From an uncultured Aquimarina sp. (GTDB lineage: Bacteria; Bacteroidota; Bacteroidia; Flavobacteriales; Flavobacteriaceae): a stretch of 64,000 bases of DNA. The notes beneath the pieces are model-generated. The model saw only the letters and a program-made list of their open reading frames with translations. It did not search any database and had not been told where the DNA came from. Numbering within the stretch: position 1 is the first letter of the stretch; every line of letters begins with the position of its first letter. The stretch spans positions 496,001 through 560,000 of the forward strand of contig CANMSL010000001.1 in NCBI GenBank assembly GCA_947500505.1. Reading direction: 5' to 3'. The position numbers were made by a program, and so were the translations under genes. Shown in pieces: positions 33,077 to 42,051 of the stretch.

Positions 33077-33103
33077 TTTGTCATTCCAGCGTAGGCTGGA
33101 ATC
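33077..33103 (+). repeat. palindromic dispersed repeat, copy A
   Basis: A 27-bp element whose core is the palindrome ATTCCAGC-GTAG-GCTGGAAT. It recurs exactly, in opposite orientation, at 37450-37476. It sits in the leader of the OmpA-family gene. Confidence 0.85.
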
Positions 33104-33109
33104 TATTTA

Positions 33110-33874
33110 TTACATATTCAATTCTACCATTATCGGACAATGATCACTATGCTTTGCCTCTGATAAGATAACGGCTCTTTCTAATTTATCTTGTAATGGA
33201 TTTGCTACCATTCCGTAATCCAAACGCCAACCTTTATTATTTGCCCTGGCATTGGCACGATAACTCCACCAGGAATACTTATGTGGTTCCGAATTAAAAT
33301 GCCTGAAAGAATCAATAAATCCACTATCCATAAAATTACCGATCCATTCTCGTTCTACAGGTAAAAATCCGGATACATTTTTATTACGTACCGGATCGTG
33401 AATGTCAATTGCCTGATGACAAATATTATAATCTCCCAGAATTACCAAATTAGGATGCAATTTCTTTAGCTCATTAATATATTCCTGAAAATCTGCCATA
33501 TACTTTAGCTTATGATCTAATCTATCCAAATTGGTACCACTCGGCAAATACAAACTCATAATAGATACTCCATTAAAATCAGCTCTAAGGTTACGTCCTT
33601 CGTAATCCATATAATCGATACCTGTTCCGTATTCTATATGATCCGGTTCGGTTTTTGACAATATAGCCACACCACTATATCCTTTTTTCTGAGCACTGTA
33701 CCAATAGTTATATTTATATCCGGCTTCAGCAAAAATATCGAGTTCTAGTTGTTCTTTGGTTGCTTTGGTCTCTTGTAAACAAATCACATCCGGATCTGCC
33801 TGTTGTAACCATTCTATAAATCCTTTTTTGAGTGCTGCACGAATTCCGTTTACGTTGTATGATATTATTTTCAC
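33110..33874 (-). CDS. xth: exodeoxyribonuclease III (AP endonuclease)
   Basis: Mg-dependent AP endonuclease and 3'-5' exonuclease of the ExoIII/EEP family, acting in base-excision repair. At 254 aa it is full length. Signature residues are visible: Asn7 (ISYNVNGIRAA), Glu35 (ICLQETKA), GVAILSKTEP, ILGDYNICH, the RLDYGMV strand and the terminal Asp244-His245 (KHSDHCPIMVEL). It is followed on the minus strand by the OmpA gene, with the palindromic repeat between, so read-through from xth is possible. Confidence 0.96.
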   Translation of the reverse strand: MKIISYNVNGIRAALKKGFIEWLQQADPDVICLQETKATKEQLELDIFAEAGYKYNYWYSAQKKGYSGVAILSKTEPDHIEYGTGIDYMDYEGRNLRADFNGVSIMSLYLPSGTNLDRLDHKLKYMADFQEYINELKKLHPNLVILGDYNICHQAIDIHDPVRNKNVSGFLPVEREWIGNFMDSGFIDSFRHFNSEPHKYSWWSYRANARANNKGWRLDYGMVANPLQDKLERAVILSEAKHSDHCPIMVELNM

Positions 33875-34085
33875 TTATTTATTGTTTGAAACTTTAATTA
33901 CTTTTTTTATTTTAAATTGCCTTCTTGAGGGGTAGTATTTCAGTTTGCGCCTTATGCGAAAGCTAGAAATCCTTGGGTGTGTTATGAAAAATTCATTTAC
34001 TAATTCTAAAAAACACATTCCTAACTCCTACTTCCACTATGCTCAGCACTGGTCTCAAAAAGGGGAATAACATAATTTTATATTC

Positions 34086-37000
34086 TTACTTTATAAAACT
34101 TCCTTCTTGAGAAAGGAATTTCTTCTTTCTATACCACAACAAACTTACTAAGATCAATACTACTACACCAATTCCAAGCATCCAATATATATAATTCTTG
34201 TCATGAAACTGAATCGGTGAGCTATCTCCAACTAAATAGAACCCTCCCCAATAAAATGGATGTACCCGGTTTATGTTTGCATTATTTAAATATTGTAATT
34301 TTGCTTGTTGCAGTGCTTTGGCCTTACTCATTCCTTCTTTTAAGTTGGTATAGAAATACTTCATTAACTCTGGAGTGGTTTGGTCTGATACTTCCCAACT
34401 GCTCAGTAATAAGCTTTTAGTTCCGGCATATTGAAAAGCCGTTCCCAGGCTCATAATTCCTTCGCCTTTGGCTATTTTACCCATTCCCGTATTACAGGCG
34501 CTTAATACAGTAAGTTCTGCGGGAATATCCAGAGCAAACAATTCGTGACTATACAAAAGGTTGTCTTCTATTGTATCATTACTCTTGGTAAAAAAGAGTT
34601 TAGAATTCTCAGGGCGTTCATTATCTACTTCTCCGTGTAATGCAAGGTGTAAAATATTATAATGACTGGCTTTTTTCTTAAAGTTTGCTTCTACTGCTTC
34701 TGATCCATAGTAATATTGCCCATCAATAATGTCTGCGATGGCTTTAATCTCTTTGCGGGTTCCAGGTAAATCATCACCAGTATCTCTAAGCGCTGCTAAA
34801 CTCACGGTTTTGGTATTCAAGACATTGGTGCTATCGGAAAACGAAAATGCTAAACATTCTTCTTGCTTTTTAGAATCCGCTGTGGTGCTTTTATCTTCTG
34901 AAAATAATAAGGTAGCAGAATTGGCATATGAAATGGTATACGCTCTTAGCAAATATGATAACTCTTTAGGGTTGTTAGAAGCATCATCCTTACTTAATAA
35001 TAGATCGAAGTTAAGATGCCATAGTGGACCATCAGGCACTATAATTAATTTTTCTCCTACAATTTCTTTTTCTATTGGTGCTATCAATTGTTGATAGAGT
35101 TGATATGACGAAGTCTTATAAGTTTTAGTATTTTTATCTGTAATAGTGGTTCGTAACTTTTCTATTCGTTCTGTGAGTTTAGGAGCAGCTAGTTCTTTTA
35201 CAGCTATCTTGTTTTTTGAAATGGTAAATGCATAAGTAACACTATCAGCGGTAAAAAACTCTAATAAGGTGGTTTTGTCATCCAAACGTTGCTGAATCTC
35301 CACTACCGAAATTACATCATTTTTATATTTCAATTCATAATATTTTGGATAGCTTTTTTCTAAGACTTCAGTAAGGGAGTCTTGCTTCCTGGAGATATCG
35401 AAGAGTTTATTTTCGTATTTAAGTAATTTTGTCGAATCTATTTTCTTATTAGACAGTGATTCATTGACTTTAGATCGATAATACGCCTTATCGATTCTTA
35501 GATCTCTTTCTAATTCAATAACATCTGTTGGTAGTTCTAAAAAACTTTTGGCACTGGATTCGTTTAATAAATCTTTTAATGTATTGGATTTGCTTTTTTC
35601 TGAATAATAAAATGCTTTTTCTAAAGCTTTCTCATCTTTACTCTCATGGTTTAATAACAACAATGCTTCTGTTGCACTTAAATAAGACATTTTAGACGTT
35701 CCAGAAAAACTTAGTTTGTCTTCATGTTTCGTATGCCTTTCTCTAATGAAATCAATTAGAGTATCAATTTTTTCATATATCTCTATGCTCTCGTGCAATT
35801 TTGCCTTATCCTTAGTTAATTTGTATAGATCAACTATTGTTTCAGTCTTATTTTTGAAAATATTTTGTAAAATATTTAAGTCACGAAAATCATTAAAATT
35901 CACCTCTTCTTTTTCGGTAATGTCAATATTATCTTTTGCGTTAGCTACTATTGCATACTCATAATACATCAATGCTTTATCATACATTTTTTTGCCTTTA
36001 TAACAATCCCCTATAAGTCTATAAGTCGTTGAAATTTTTGGGTTTTTCTCACCAAACGCATTCTTAAAGAGCAACAACGCTTTTTCATAATCCTCAATTG
36101 CGCTATCAAACTCTAATAATTGTTTATTTATTAACCCAACATGCAAATATGAAGTAGCCATTCTATAAGATCCATCTCCCAAAACAGATAAATACATTTC
36201 AAGTCCTTTTTTATGATATCCTAATGCCTTGTAATATTCATTTTTATTCTGATAAACTTCTCCAATACTGTGATATATCCTTGCAATACTTATGTGATCT
36301 TCTCCATATACTTTTTTACATATCGATAGCGCTTTATCAAAATAAATGAGCGCATTAGCATTATCGTGTTTACGTTCTGACAAAACACCCAAATTGTAAT
36401 ATAAGTTTATAAATTCTACATTATTAGGATTAAATTTTTGAAGCTTAATGTCTAAGGATTTCTTTAAATATTCCAAAGCCTTATCCATTTGCCCTTTCGA
36501 AAAATACACTCCTCCAATATTATTATATGTACTAGCAACATATGGATGATCTTTACCATATTTCTCAATGAAAATTTTAAGAGCTTTATGAAGATAATTT
36601 AAAGACTTTTCATAATCCCCTCTTTTACTATGAGTAATAGCCATATTACCGTAAAGAGGCGCCATTTTTAACGACTTTTCTCCTGCTATCTTAATTTGAA
36701 TATCAATGGCTTTATTAAAGTAATCAATTGCTTTTTTATATTCTCCCTGTAAATTATAACAATCTCCTAAACTATTATATGTCAACACAATACCAATAGC
36801 ATTTTGATCCTTAGTTGTGCTAAATATTTGTTCACTTTTTTTGAGAAATTCTATAGCTACTGCATAAGATGACTTTTTATTATAAACAGAACTAATTTTA
36901 ATATAAGAATGGGCTATACTAATTTCGTGATGTATTTTATTTTCCTTTTTAAGGGCAAGGGATTTTTCGTAAAAAATAAGCGCATTATCATAATCTGACA

Positions 37001-37373
37001 GAGAATAATAATATTCACCAATATTATCATAAGAATAAGCCATTTCATATATGCTTTTATCAAAATTTCCATTACTTAATTCTAAAGCAATTTTTGCATT
37101 CATTAAGGATTCTTCAAGATTTCTTTGTCTCCATTGACTTTCTGAGATCCTGTTATAACATCCAGCCACGCGCTCCCAGGCTTTTGCTTTTTCGTATATA
37201 GGCAACGCTTTCTTGAAATAAACAATCGAGCTGTCTAATTTTCTGTCTGCTAACAAAGAATCTGCTTTCTTAAAGTATTGAGAAGCTAAAATGGTATCAT
37301 TTGCATTTTTGGTTTGTGAAAAAGAGAAACCAGTAACAAATAAAAAAAGGACAACGGTTTTTAAAAGATTCAT
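34086..37373 (-). CDS. TPR-repeat CHAT-domain protein, membrane anchored
   Basis: A 1095-aa exported protein: signal peptide (LLKTVVLFLFVTGFSFSQ), more than ten tetratricopeptide repeats over about residues 25-480 (for example NAIGIVLTYNSLGDCYNLQG and HPYVASTYNNIGGVYFSKG), a helical linker, and a C-terminal CHAT peptidase-like domain. The caspase-type dyad is intact: His913 (LHLALHG) and Cys960 (LTVLSACNTGMG), with GEGIMSLGTAFQYAGTKSLLLSSWEV and HPFYWGGFYLVGD following. A single membrane helix (about 1062-1081) and a short basic tail (RKKK) close the protein, so the TPR and CHAT parts probably face the periplasm. Partner proteins and substrates are unknown. Palindromic repeat copies lie on either side of the xth-CHAT segment. 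Confidence 0.92.
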   Translation of the reverse strand: MNLLKTVVLFLFVTGFSFSQTKNANDTILASQYFKKADSLLADRKLDSSIVYFKKALPIYEKAKAWERVAGCYNRISESQWRQRNLEESLMNAKIALELSNGNFDKSIYEMAYSYDNIGEYYYSLSDYDNALIFYEKSLALKKENKIHHEISIAHSYIKISSVYNKKSSYAVAIEFLKKSEQIFSTTKDQNAIGIVLTYNSLGDCYNLQGEYKKAIDYFNKAIDIQIKIAGEKSLKMAPLYGNMAITHSKRGDYEKSLNYLHKALKIFIEKYGKDHPYVASTYNNIGGVYFSKGQMDKALEYLKKSLDIKLQKFNPNNVEFINLYYNLGVLSERKHDNANALIYFDKALSICKKVYGEDHISIARIYHSIGEVYQNKNEYYKALGYHKKGLEMYLSVLGDGSYRMATSYLHVGLINKQLLEFDSAIEDYEKALLLFKNAFGEKNPKISTTYRLIGDCYKGKKMYDKALMYYEYAIVANAKDNIDITEKEEVNFNDFRDLNILQNIFKNKTETIVDLYKLTKDKAKLHESIEIYEKIDTLIDFIRERHTKHEDKLSFSGTSKMSYLSATEALLLLNHESKDEKALEKAFYYSEKSKSNTLKDLLNESSAKSFLELPTDVIELERDLRIDKAYYRSKVNESLSNKKIDSTKLLKYENKLFDISRKQDSLTEVLEKSYPKYYELKYKNDVISVVEIQQRLDDKTTLLEFFTADSVTYAFTISKNKIAVKELAAPKLTERIEKLRTTITDKNTKTYKTSSYQLYQQLIAPIEKEIVGEKLIIVPDGPLWHLNFDLLLSKDDASNNPKELSYLLRAYTISYANSATLLFSEDKSTTADSKKQEECLAFSFSDSTNVLNTKTVSLAALRDTGDDLPGTRKEIKAIADIIDGQYYYGSEAVEANFKKKASHYNILHLALHGEVDNERPENSKLFFTKSNDTIEDNLLYSHELFALDIPAELTVLSACNTGMGKIAKGEGIMSLGTAFQYAGTKSLLLSSWEVSDQTTPELMKYFYTNLKEGMSKAKALQQAKLQYLNNANINRVHPFYWGGFYLVGDSSPIQFHDKNYIYWMLGIGVVVLILVSLLWYRKKKFLSQEGSFIK

Positions 37374-37449
37374 TTAGTTATGTTTAAAAGCTTTTGGCTA
37401 AGATATTTAAAATTGCTTTTCATGATAGTCATATCAAAACAAATATGTG

Positions 37450-37476
37450 GATTCCAGCCTACGCTGGAATGACAAA
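37450..37476 (-). repeat. palindromic dispersed repeat, copy B
   Basis: Exact reverse complement of the 27 bp at 33077-33103, in the gap between the Coa1-like gene and the CHAT gene. The inner palindrome can form an 8-bp hairpin. Confidence 0.85.
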
Positions 37477-37486
37477 ATAAATTTTC

Positions 37487-37915
37487 CTATTTACTATCCA
37501 ACACCTCAATCACCTTCTTTGGTTTTTTGGTTCGGATTCTGATAGTTTGATATTGCCAAGTGTTATTTTTTTTATTGGCGACAATATCCATTTTACCTTT
37601 TTGTATAGCCCCCTTAACTCCAACAGTAATAATGGCTTTACCGACTTTTTCATATCGAACTTCTCCTTCTAAAACCTCAAAAACAGTTATAGGTTTTAAT
37701 TCGCCTAATAGCTCGATTACCCGCTCATCATCTTTTACCAGGTCAAAAGCATTATTGTATAATTGGGGATCGACCATAGCTCGAGTAAAATCACCGATTG
37801 GTTTGCCTAAAGTGAATACTATGGTAATAAAAAATCCAAATATCAGTATTAAAAATCCAAGGATCCAACTCCGGTTTTTTCGCCACCAACTCTTTTTATC
37901 AATATAATCGGTCAT
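37487..37915 (-). CDS. Coa1/Tim21-like membrane protein
   Basis: Protein of 142 aa with one N-terminal transmembrane helix (WILGFLILIFGFFITIVFTLG) and a small alpha/beta domain. The segment FDLVKDDERVIELLGELKPI followed by EVRYEKVGKAIITVGVKGAIQKGKMDIVANKKNNTWQYQTIRI matches the pattern of the Coa1/Tim21 family (cytochrome c oxidase assembly factor 1-like). In bacteria this family has no settled function; it is often a small membrane protein beside unrelated genes. It lies upstream of the CHAT gene on the same strand, but the 113-bp gap with the palindromic repeat argues against tight coupling. Confidence 0.7.
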   Translation of the reverse strand: MTDYIDKKSWWRKNRSWILGFLILIFGFFITIVFTLGKPIGDFTRAMVDPQLYNNAFDLVKDDERVIELLGELKPITVFEVLEGEVRYEKVGKAIITVGVKGAIQKGKMDIVANKKNNTWQYQTIRIRTKKPKKVIEVLDSK

Positions 37916-38025
37916 AAATTTTTATTTAAATTAGTACGGACTAACAAAACTTAATACTATTTTTAGCGTTATTGCTTCTATAAAAACCTTTCCAATCAAT
38001 AGTTGTTGCATAAATCGTTGTTTAT

Positions 38026-38157
38026 AACGCATTGCTGCGTCAGGGATAGCAGTGTAAATCCCGGAGCGTTGTTATCCTAAACTTCTGCCGTAGGCGGACT
38101 CAGTGTCGAAGGATATACAACACGAGGAATTGAAACGTATAGCCCGCCCGGACGCCC
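38026..38157 (+). repeat. structured intergenic element of flavobacterial type
   Basis: Two conserved-looking halves, CAGGGATAGCAGTGTAAATCC (broken at 38041-38061) and GAAACGTATAGCCCGCCCGG (38133-38152), flank a hairpin region in which GTTGTTATCCT (38068-38078) pairs with AGGATATACAAC (38110-38121, one bulge) above a CCG-TAGG-CGG tip. I recall similar GGATAGCAG ... AGCCCG intergenic elements in flavobacterial genomes, often in many copies; only this one is in the window. It is much richer in GC than its surroundings. Whether it acts as RNA, as terminator or as a mobile palindrome is unknown. Confidence 0.55.
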
Positions 38158-38200
38158 AAAATGTCTATGGTGAACATATCAGGGTTTATGTTAAAAACTT

Positions 38201-38208
38201 TAGTTTTG
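38201..38208 (+). promoter_or_regulatory. -7 box close to a start codon
   Basis: TAGTTTTG matches TAnnTTTG fully and ends 5 nt before the ATG at 38214, which would make the mRNA nearly leaderless. No exact -33 TTTG is at the expected distance. Confidence 0.4.
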
Positions 38209-38213
38209 TATTG

Positions 38214-41200
38214 ATGCGCATTTTTACGGTTTTAGGTTTTTTATTATTCTTTAGTACAAGTGCTATGCTTGGACAGGATACTTCTGGAAACTTTAGAAGT
38301 AAAAAAGTGCGGGTTAGGGATACCATTCGCATTGATTCTGTAAGTATCAATTCTTTTGATTTCAAAATACTTTCAAAACAAGGTGCTGTAATAGACAGTA
38401 CATATTATAAAGTAAGTTTTAAAAATGCCTTGGTTATTATTTCGCCTGAAATACAATCGCAAAACGATTCTATCACTATACAATATAATCGCTATCCGGA
38501 TTTTTTAACTAAAAAATACTTTGAATTTGATCCTGCGATTATCGTCGAAAAAAATGGTGATCTGCAAAAATTATATAGTTTATCCGAAACGAATAATAAA
38601 AAAGAATTTAAACCTTTTGACGGACTCATAACAACCGGAAGTATCTCTAGAGGAGTTACGGTAGGCAGTAATCAGAATACCGTTTTAAATTCTGAACTGG
38701 ATCTACAGATTTCAGGAAAAATAAGTGATAATATATCTCTACGTGCATCTATACAGGATGCCAATGTACCCGTACAGCAGAGTGGATACTCCCAGAATCT
38801 GGATGAATTTGATCAGGTTTTTATCGAATTATACAGTAAAAACTGGAATATCAGGGCGGGTGACGTCCAATTACAGAATGCTACAAGTTATTTTAATCGA
38901 TTTACCAAAAATGTACAGGGGATCTCTATTAACGGTACGTTAAATCATCCGGAATCCAAAACAGGTTTGTTTGCATCGGGAGCTTTGGTGAGAGGGGTTT
39001 TTACCAGGAGCCAGTTTACCGGACAAGAAGGTAATCAAGGACCGTATAAACTAACCGGTCCCAATGGAGAATTATTTATTCTCATTGTATCCGGCAGTGA
39101 ACGGGTGTATGTAAACGGTTTATTACTGGAAAGAGGTGAGAACAAGGATTATATTATTGATTATAATGCCGGAGAAGTGCGTTTTAACCCAACCTATCCG
39201 ATAACGTCTGATATGAGAATATCCATAGAATATCAAACTACAGAACGTAATTACTCCAGAATCATAGTCTATGGTGGCAGCGAACATACCAGCGAAAAAC
39301 TGAAGATCGGTGCTTTTGTTTACTCAGAAAATGATGCAAAAAATCAACCCTTACAACAAAACCTAAGTGATGAACAGAAAGAAATCCTCTCTAATGCTGG
39401 TGATGATATGAGCCAGATGATTTCTCCATCTGCCGTTCCTGATGTGTTTAGTGAAAATAAAATCCTGTATCGAAGAGATATTATTGATGGACAGGAAGTT
39501 TTTGTATTTTCTAATAATCCTGAAGATGAATTGTTTAATGTTCGTTTCTCCTTAGTTGGTGATAATCAAGGTGATTATATCGTAGGAGATGTAACTACAA
39601 TTAGTCGAATTTTTGAATATGTAGCTCCTATTAATGGGATCCCACAAGGAAATTTTGCTCCCATAGTTCAGCTGGTAGCTCCTACCAAGCTTCAGACAGC
39701 AGTAGTTCAGGGTTCTTACATCCCGAACGAAAAAACATCTGTCGGATTCGAAATTTCCGGAAGCAAAAATGACCTAAACCTTTTTTCTGACCTGGATGAT
39801 GAAGATAATGACGGAGTAGCGGGCAGACTACAGCTAAAACAGCGTGTTTTTTCGAGAGATAGTAGTTGGACAATGAATGCATTTGCTAACGGGGATTATG
39901 TACAGAAGGAATTTAAGAGTATCGAACGAATTTATAATGTAGAATTTAACAGGGATTGGAACTTAAATAATCCCCTTGGAGATCAGCAATTTTTCACTTC
40001 AGGTTTAGAACTCCTTCATCCTAAAAAAGGATTTACCCGATATTCTTTTCAGCATCTTAATTTTTCGGAAAATTATAATGGAAACCGACATCTATTAAGC
40101 ACAGAACTACGCCTGAATAAGGTTGGTATATCTTTATATTCTAGTTTACTGAACAGCAAAAATGCCAACTTAGATTCCAGGTTCTTCAGAATGTATAGTA
40201 ATCTGACATATAGTTTCCCAAAAAACTGGATTGGTGGTAAAATCGCTACGGAAGAGAATAAAGAAATTAATCTAAGTGATCAGACATTTACCTTAAACAC
40301 ACAGCGGTTTAAATCCTATGAAATCTATAGCGGAGTAGGTGATAGCACGAAAATTTACGCAGAAATTGGATATAGACATCGAGTTAATGATAGTGTAAAA
40401 AATAACCTTTTGGATAAAGTAAGTACTTCGAATACGTACTTTTTAAAATCAAATCTCCTCAATACTACCAATACACAATTATCATTGTTTGTGAATTATA
40501 GAACACTAAAAAATGAAAATCGCGAAGATGAGCAATCATTAAATTCCCGATTATTGTACAATCAAAAGTTTTTTGCTGGTAAAATTAACTGGAACACTGT
40601 TTTCGAAACGAATAGCGGAACCTTACCTCAGCAAGAATTTACTTATGTGCAGGTAGATCCCGGACAAGGAACATATACCTGGAACGACTATAATAATAAT
40701 GGAATTCAGGAACTTGAAGAGTTTGAAATTGCCCAGTTTACAGACGAAGCTATTTATCTAAGGGTACTTTTACCCAATCAACTCTTCGTAAAAACTCATC
40801 AGAATCGATTGAGTCAGATCCTTACCCTAAATCCTTTATCATGGTCCGGATCAAAAAATATAACAAAGAAACTGTTGTCTCACTTTTATAACCAAACTTC
40901 TTACATTGTGGACAGGAAAAATCTGCGTGATGATAGCTCTTTTGATCTGAATCCGTTTAAAGAGAATGACAATGAATTGGCTCTTAATTTAAGTTTTAGA
41001 AACACTTTATTTTTTAATCGTGGAAAGCAACGATACACTACCTCCTATAGCTATTTGTCTTCAAAAAACACTAATTTACAGGTTACAGGGCTTCAAGAAA
41101 ATATTATAAATAGTCATCAATTAACATTTGTACATAAAATGGCGAAAACATGGCTTTTTGACCTTAGAAATGAACTCATAGAAACAGAAAGTGTTTCGGA

Positions 41201-41624
41201 AAATTTTGCCAATAGAAATTATATGCTGGAAGGTTATAAAATTGAACCTAAACTATCTTATTTACTTTCAGCTCAAACACAATTTAGTATATTTTATTTA
41301 TTGAATGACCAGGAAAATATTTTGGGAGAAGAAGCCTTGACACAACAAAAATTAGGTGTCTCTTTTATGTATGCTAATAAGCAACAAGTATCCATCACTG
41401 GCGAGTTCAATTATTTTAATAATGACTTTATAGGAAATGCTTTTTCGCCGGTAGGATATCAATTACTCAATGGCTTACAACCTGGAGATAATTATACCTG
41501 GTCTTTATTAGCTCAAAAAAAGTTAACCAAATATCTGGACCTCAATGTTTCGTACCTGGGTCGAAAAAGTGAAACAGCAAAAACTATTCATACTGGTAGT
41601 ATACAACTTAGAGCTTATTTTTAG
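38214..41624 (+). CDS. large outer-membrane beta-barrel protein, unknown function
   Basis: Exported protein of 1136 aa after choosing the ATG at 38214 (MRIFTVLGFLLFFSTSAMLGQ, a clear signal peptide); the frame is open further up to a GTG at 38103, but that stretch belongs to the structured element. The mature protein begins with a beta-rich domain and then SISRGVTVGSNQNTVLNSEL, LRASIQDANVPVQQSGYSQ and the segment ERVYVNGLLLERGENKDYII-DYNAGEVRFNP, a layout I associate with SprA-like and related cell-surface proteins of Bacteroidota. The rest is a long run of alternating amphipathic strands ending IQLRAYF, so a large barrel is likely. No T9SS tail is present. The function is not known. Confidence 0.7.
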   Translation: MRIFTVLGFLLFFSTSAMLGQDTSGNFRSKKVRVRDTIRIDSVSINSFDFKILSKQGAVIDSTYYKVSFKNALVIISPEIQSQNDSITIQYNRYPDFLTKKYFEFDPAIIVEKNGDLQKLYSLSETNNKKEFKPFDGLITTGSISRGVTVGSNQNTVLNSELDLQISGKISDNISLRASIQDANVPVQQSGYSQNLDEFDQVFIELYSKNWNIRAGDVQLQNATSYFNRFTKNVQGISINGTLNHPESKTGLFASGALVRGVFTRSQFTGQEGNQGPYKLTGPNGELFILIVSGSERVYVNGLLLERGENKDYIIDYNAGEVRFNPTYPITSDMRISIEYQTTERNYSRIIVYGGSEHTSEKLKIGAFVYSENDAKNQPLQQNLSDEQKEILSNAGDDMSQMISPSAVPDVFSENKILYRRDIIDGQEVFVFSNNPEDELFNVRFSLVGDNQGDYIVGDVTTISRIFEYVAPINGIPQGNFAPIVQLVAPTKLQTAVVQGSYIPNEKTSVGFEISGSKNDLNLFSDLDDEDNDGVAGRLQLKQRVFSRDSSWTMNAFANGDYVQKEFKSIERIYNVEFNRDWNLNNPLGDQQFFTSGLELLHPKKGFTRYSFQHLNFSENYNGNRHLLSTELRLNKVGISLYSSLLNSKNANLDSRFFRMYSNLTYSFPKNWIGGKIATEENKEINLSDQTFTLNTQRFKSYEIYSGVGDSTKIYAEIGYRHRVNDSVKNNLLDKVSTSNTYFLKSNLLNTTNTQLSLFVNYRTLKNENREDEQSLNSRLLYNQKFFAGKINWNTVFETNSGTLPQQEFTYVQVDPGQGTYTWNDYNNNGIQELEEFEIAQFTDEAIYLRVLLPNQLFVKTHQNRLSQILTLNPLSWSGSKNITKKLLSHFYNQTSYIVDRKNLRDDSSFDLNPFKENDNELALNLSFRNTLFFNRGKQRYTTSYSYLSSKNTNLQVTGLQENIINSHQLTFVHKMAKTWLFDLRNELIETESVSENFANRNYMLEGYKIEPKLSYLLSAQTQFSIFYLLNDQENILGEEALTQQKLGVSFMYANKQQVSITGEFNYFNNDFIGNAFSPVGYQLLNGLQPGDNYTWSLLAQKKLTKYLDLNVSYLGRKSETAKTIHTGSIQLRAYF

Positions 41625-41685
41625 TAATGACCTTAAGACTTATTCTTATCTTTATCAAACAAATCTCTTAATTTTTAATGTCAAG

Positions 41686-42051
41686 ATGAAGTATATGCTA
41701 AAAGTTATCCTATTTATTTTGTGTATTTCTTTTCAGAGTTGTATCACAACCAAGGGGAAAGATGGAAAGGACGGAAAGGACGGAAAAGAGTTTTCTGAAA
41801 ACACAGAATTAGATTTAAAGGCAGAAGGATTCTCTAAAGGAACACTTTCTGCTAACAGGTCCGAAGGGTGTCCTTATATTCTTACTGTAGAGAAATATGC
41901 AGACAAATTAGACCCAATAAATATTCAGGATTTTTTTAAGGATGAAATACCATCTCAGGTATGGGTTAAATATAGTGATTTGAGAATGCAGAGCAGGTGC
42001 AATGAGGCGAGACCTGTTTCTATACAAGAAATAAATAAGCGAGCCGATTAA
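41686..42051 (+). CDS. small lipoprotein with collagen-like GKD repeats
   Basis: Lipoprotein of 121 aa: signal peptide MKYMLKVILFILCISFQSC (lipobox at Cys19), then ITTKGKDGKDGKDGKE, four Gly-x-x triplets of collagen type, then about 85 residues with two cysteines (SEGCPYIL, MQSRCNEA). The frame is open from 41545 but that region overlaps the preceding barrel gene; the ATG at 41686 gives the proper signal peptide. The triplets are encoded by near-identical 9-bp units and could change in number by slippage. The stop overlaps that of the convergent T9SS gene by a few bases. The family is not recognised. Confidence 0.7.
   Translation: MKYMLKVILFILCISFQSCITTKGKDGKDGKDGKEFSENTELDLKAEGFSKGTLSANRSEGCPYILTVEKYADKLDPINIQDFFKDEIPSQVWVKYSDLRMQSRCNEARPVSIQEINKRAD

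Noticed and set aside
34729..35964. Two plus-strand frames (34729-35094 and 35716-35964) inside the CHAT gene
   Set aside because: Antisense to a continuous 1095-codon gene with clear TPR and CHAT motifs.
36000..37100. Repeated DNA in the TPR region that might suggest a tandem repeat or CRISPR-like array
   Set aside because: Periodicity is at the protein level (about 34 residues) with diverged nucleotides and no spacers; it is the TPR array of the CHAT protein.
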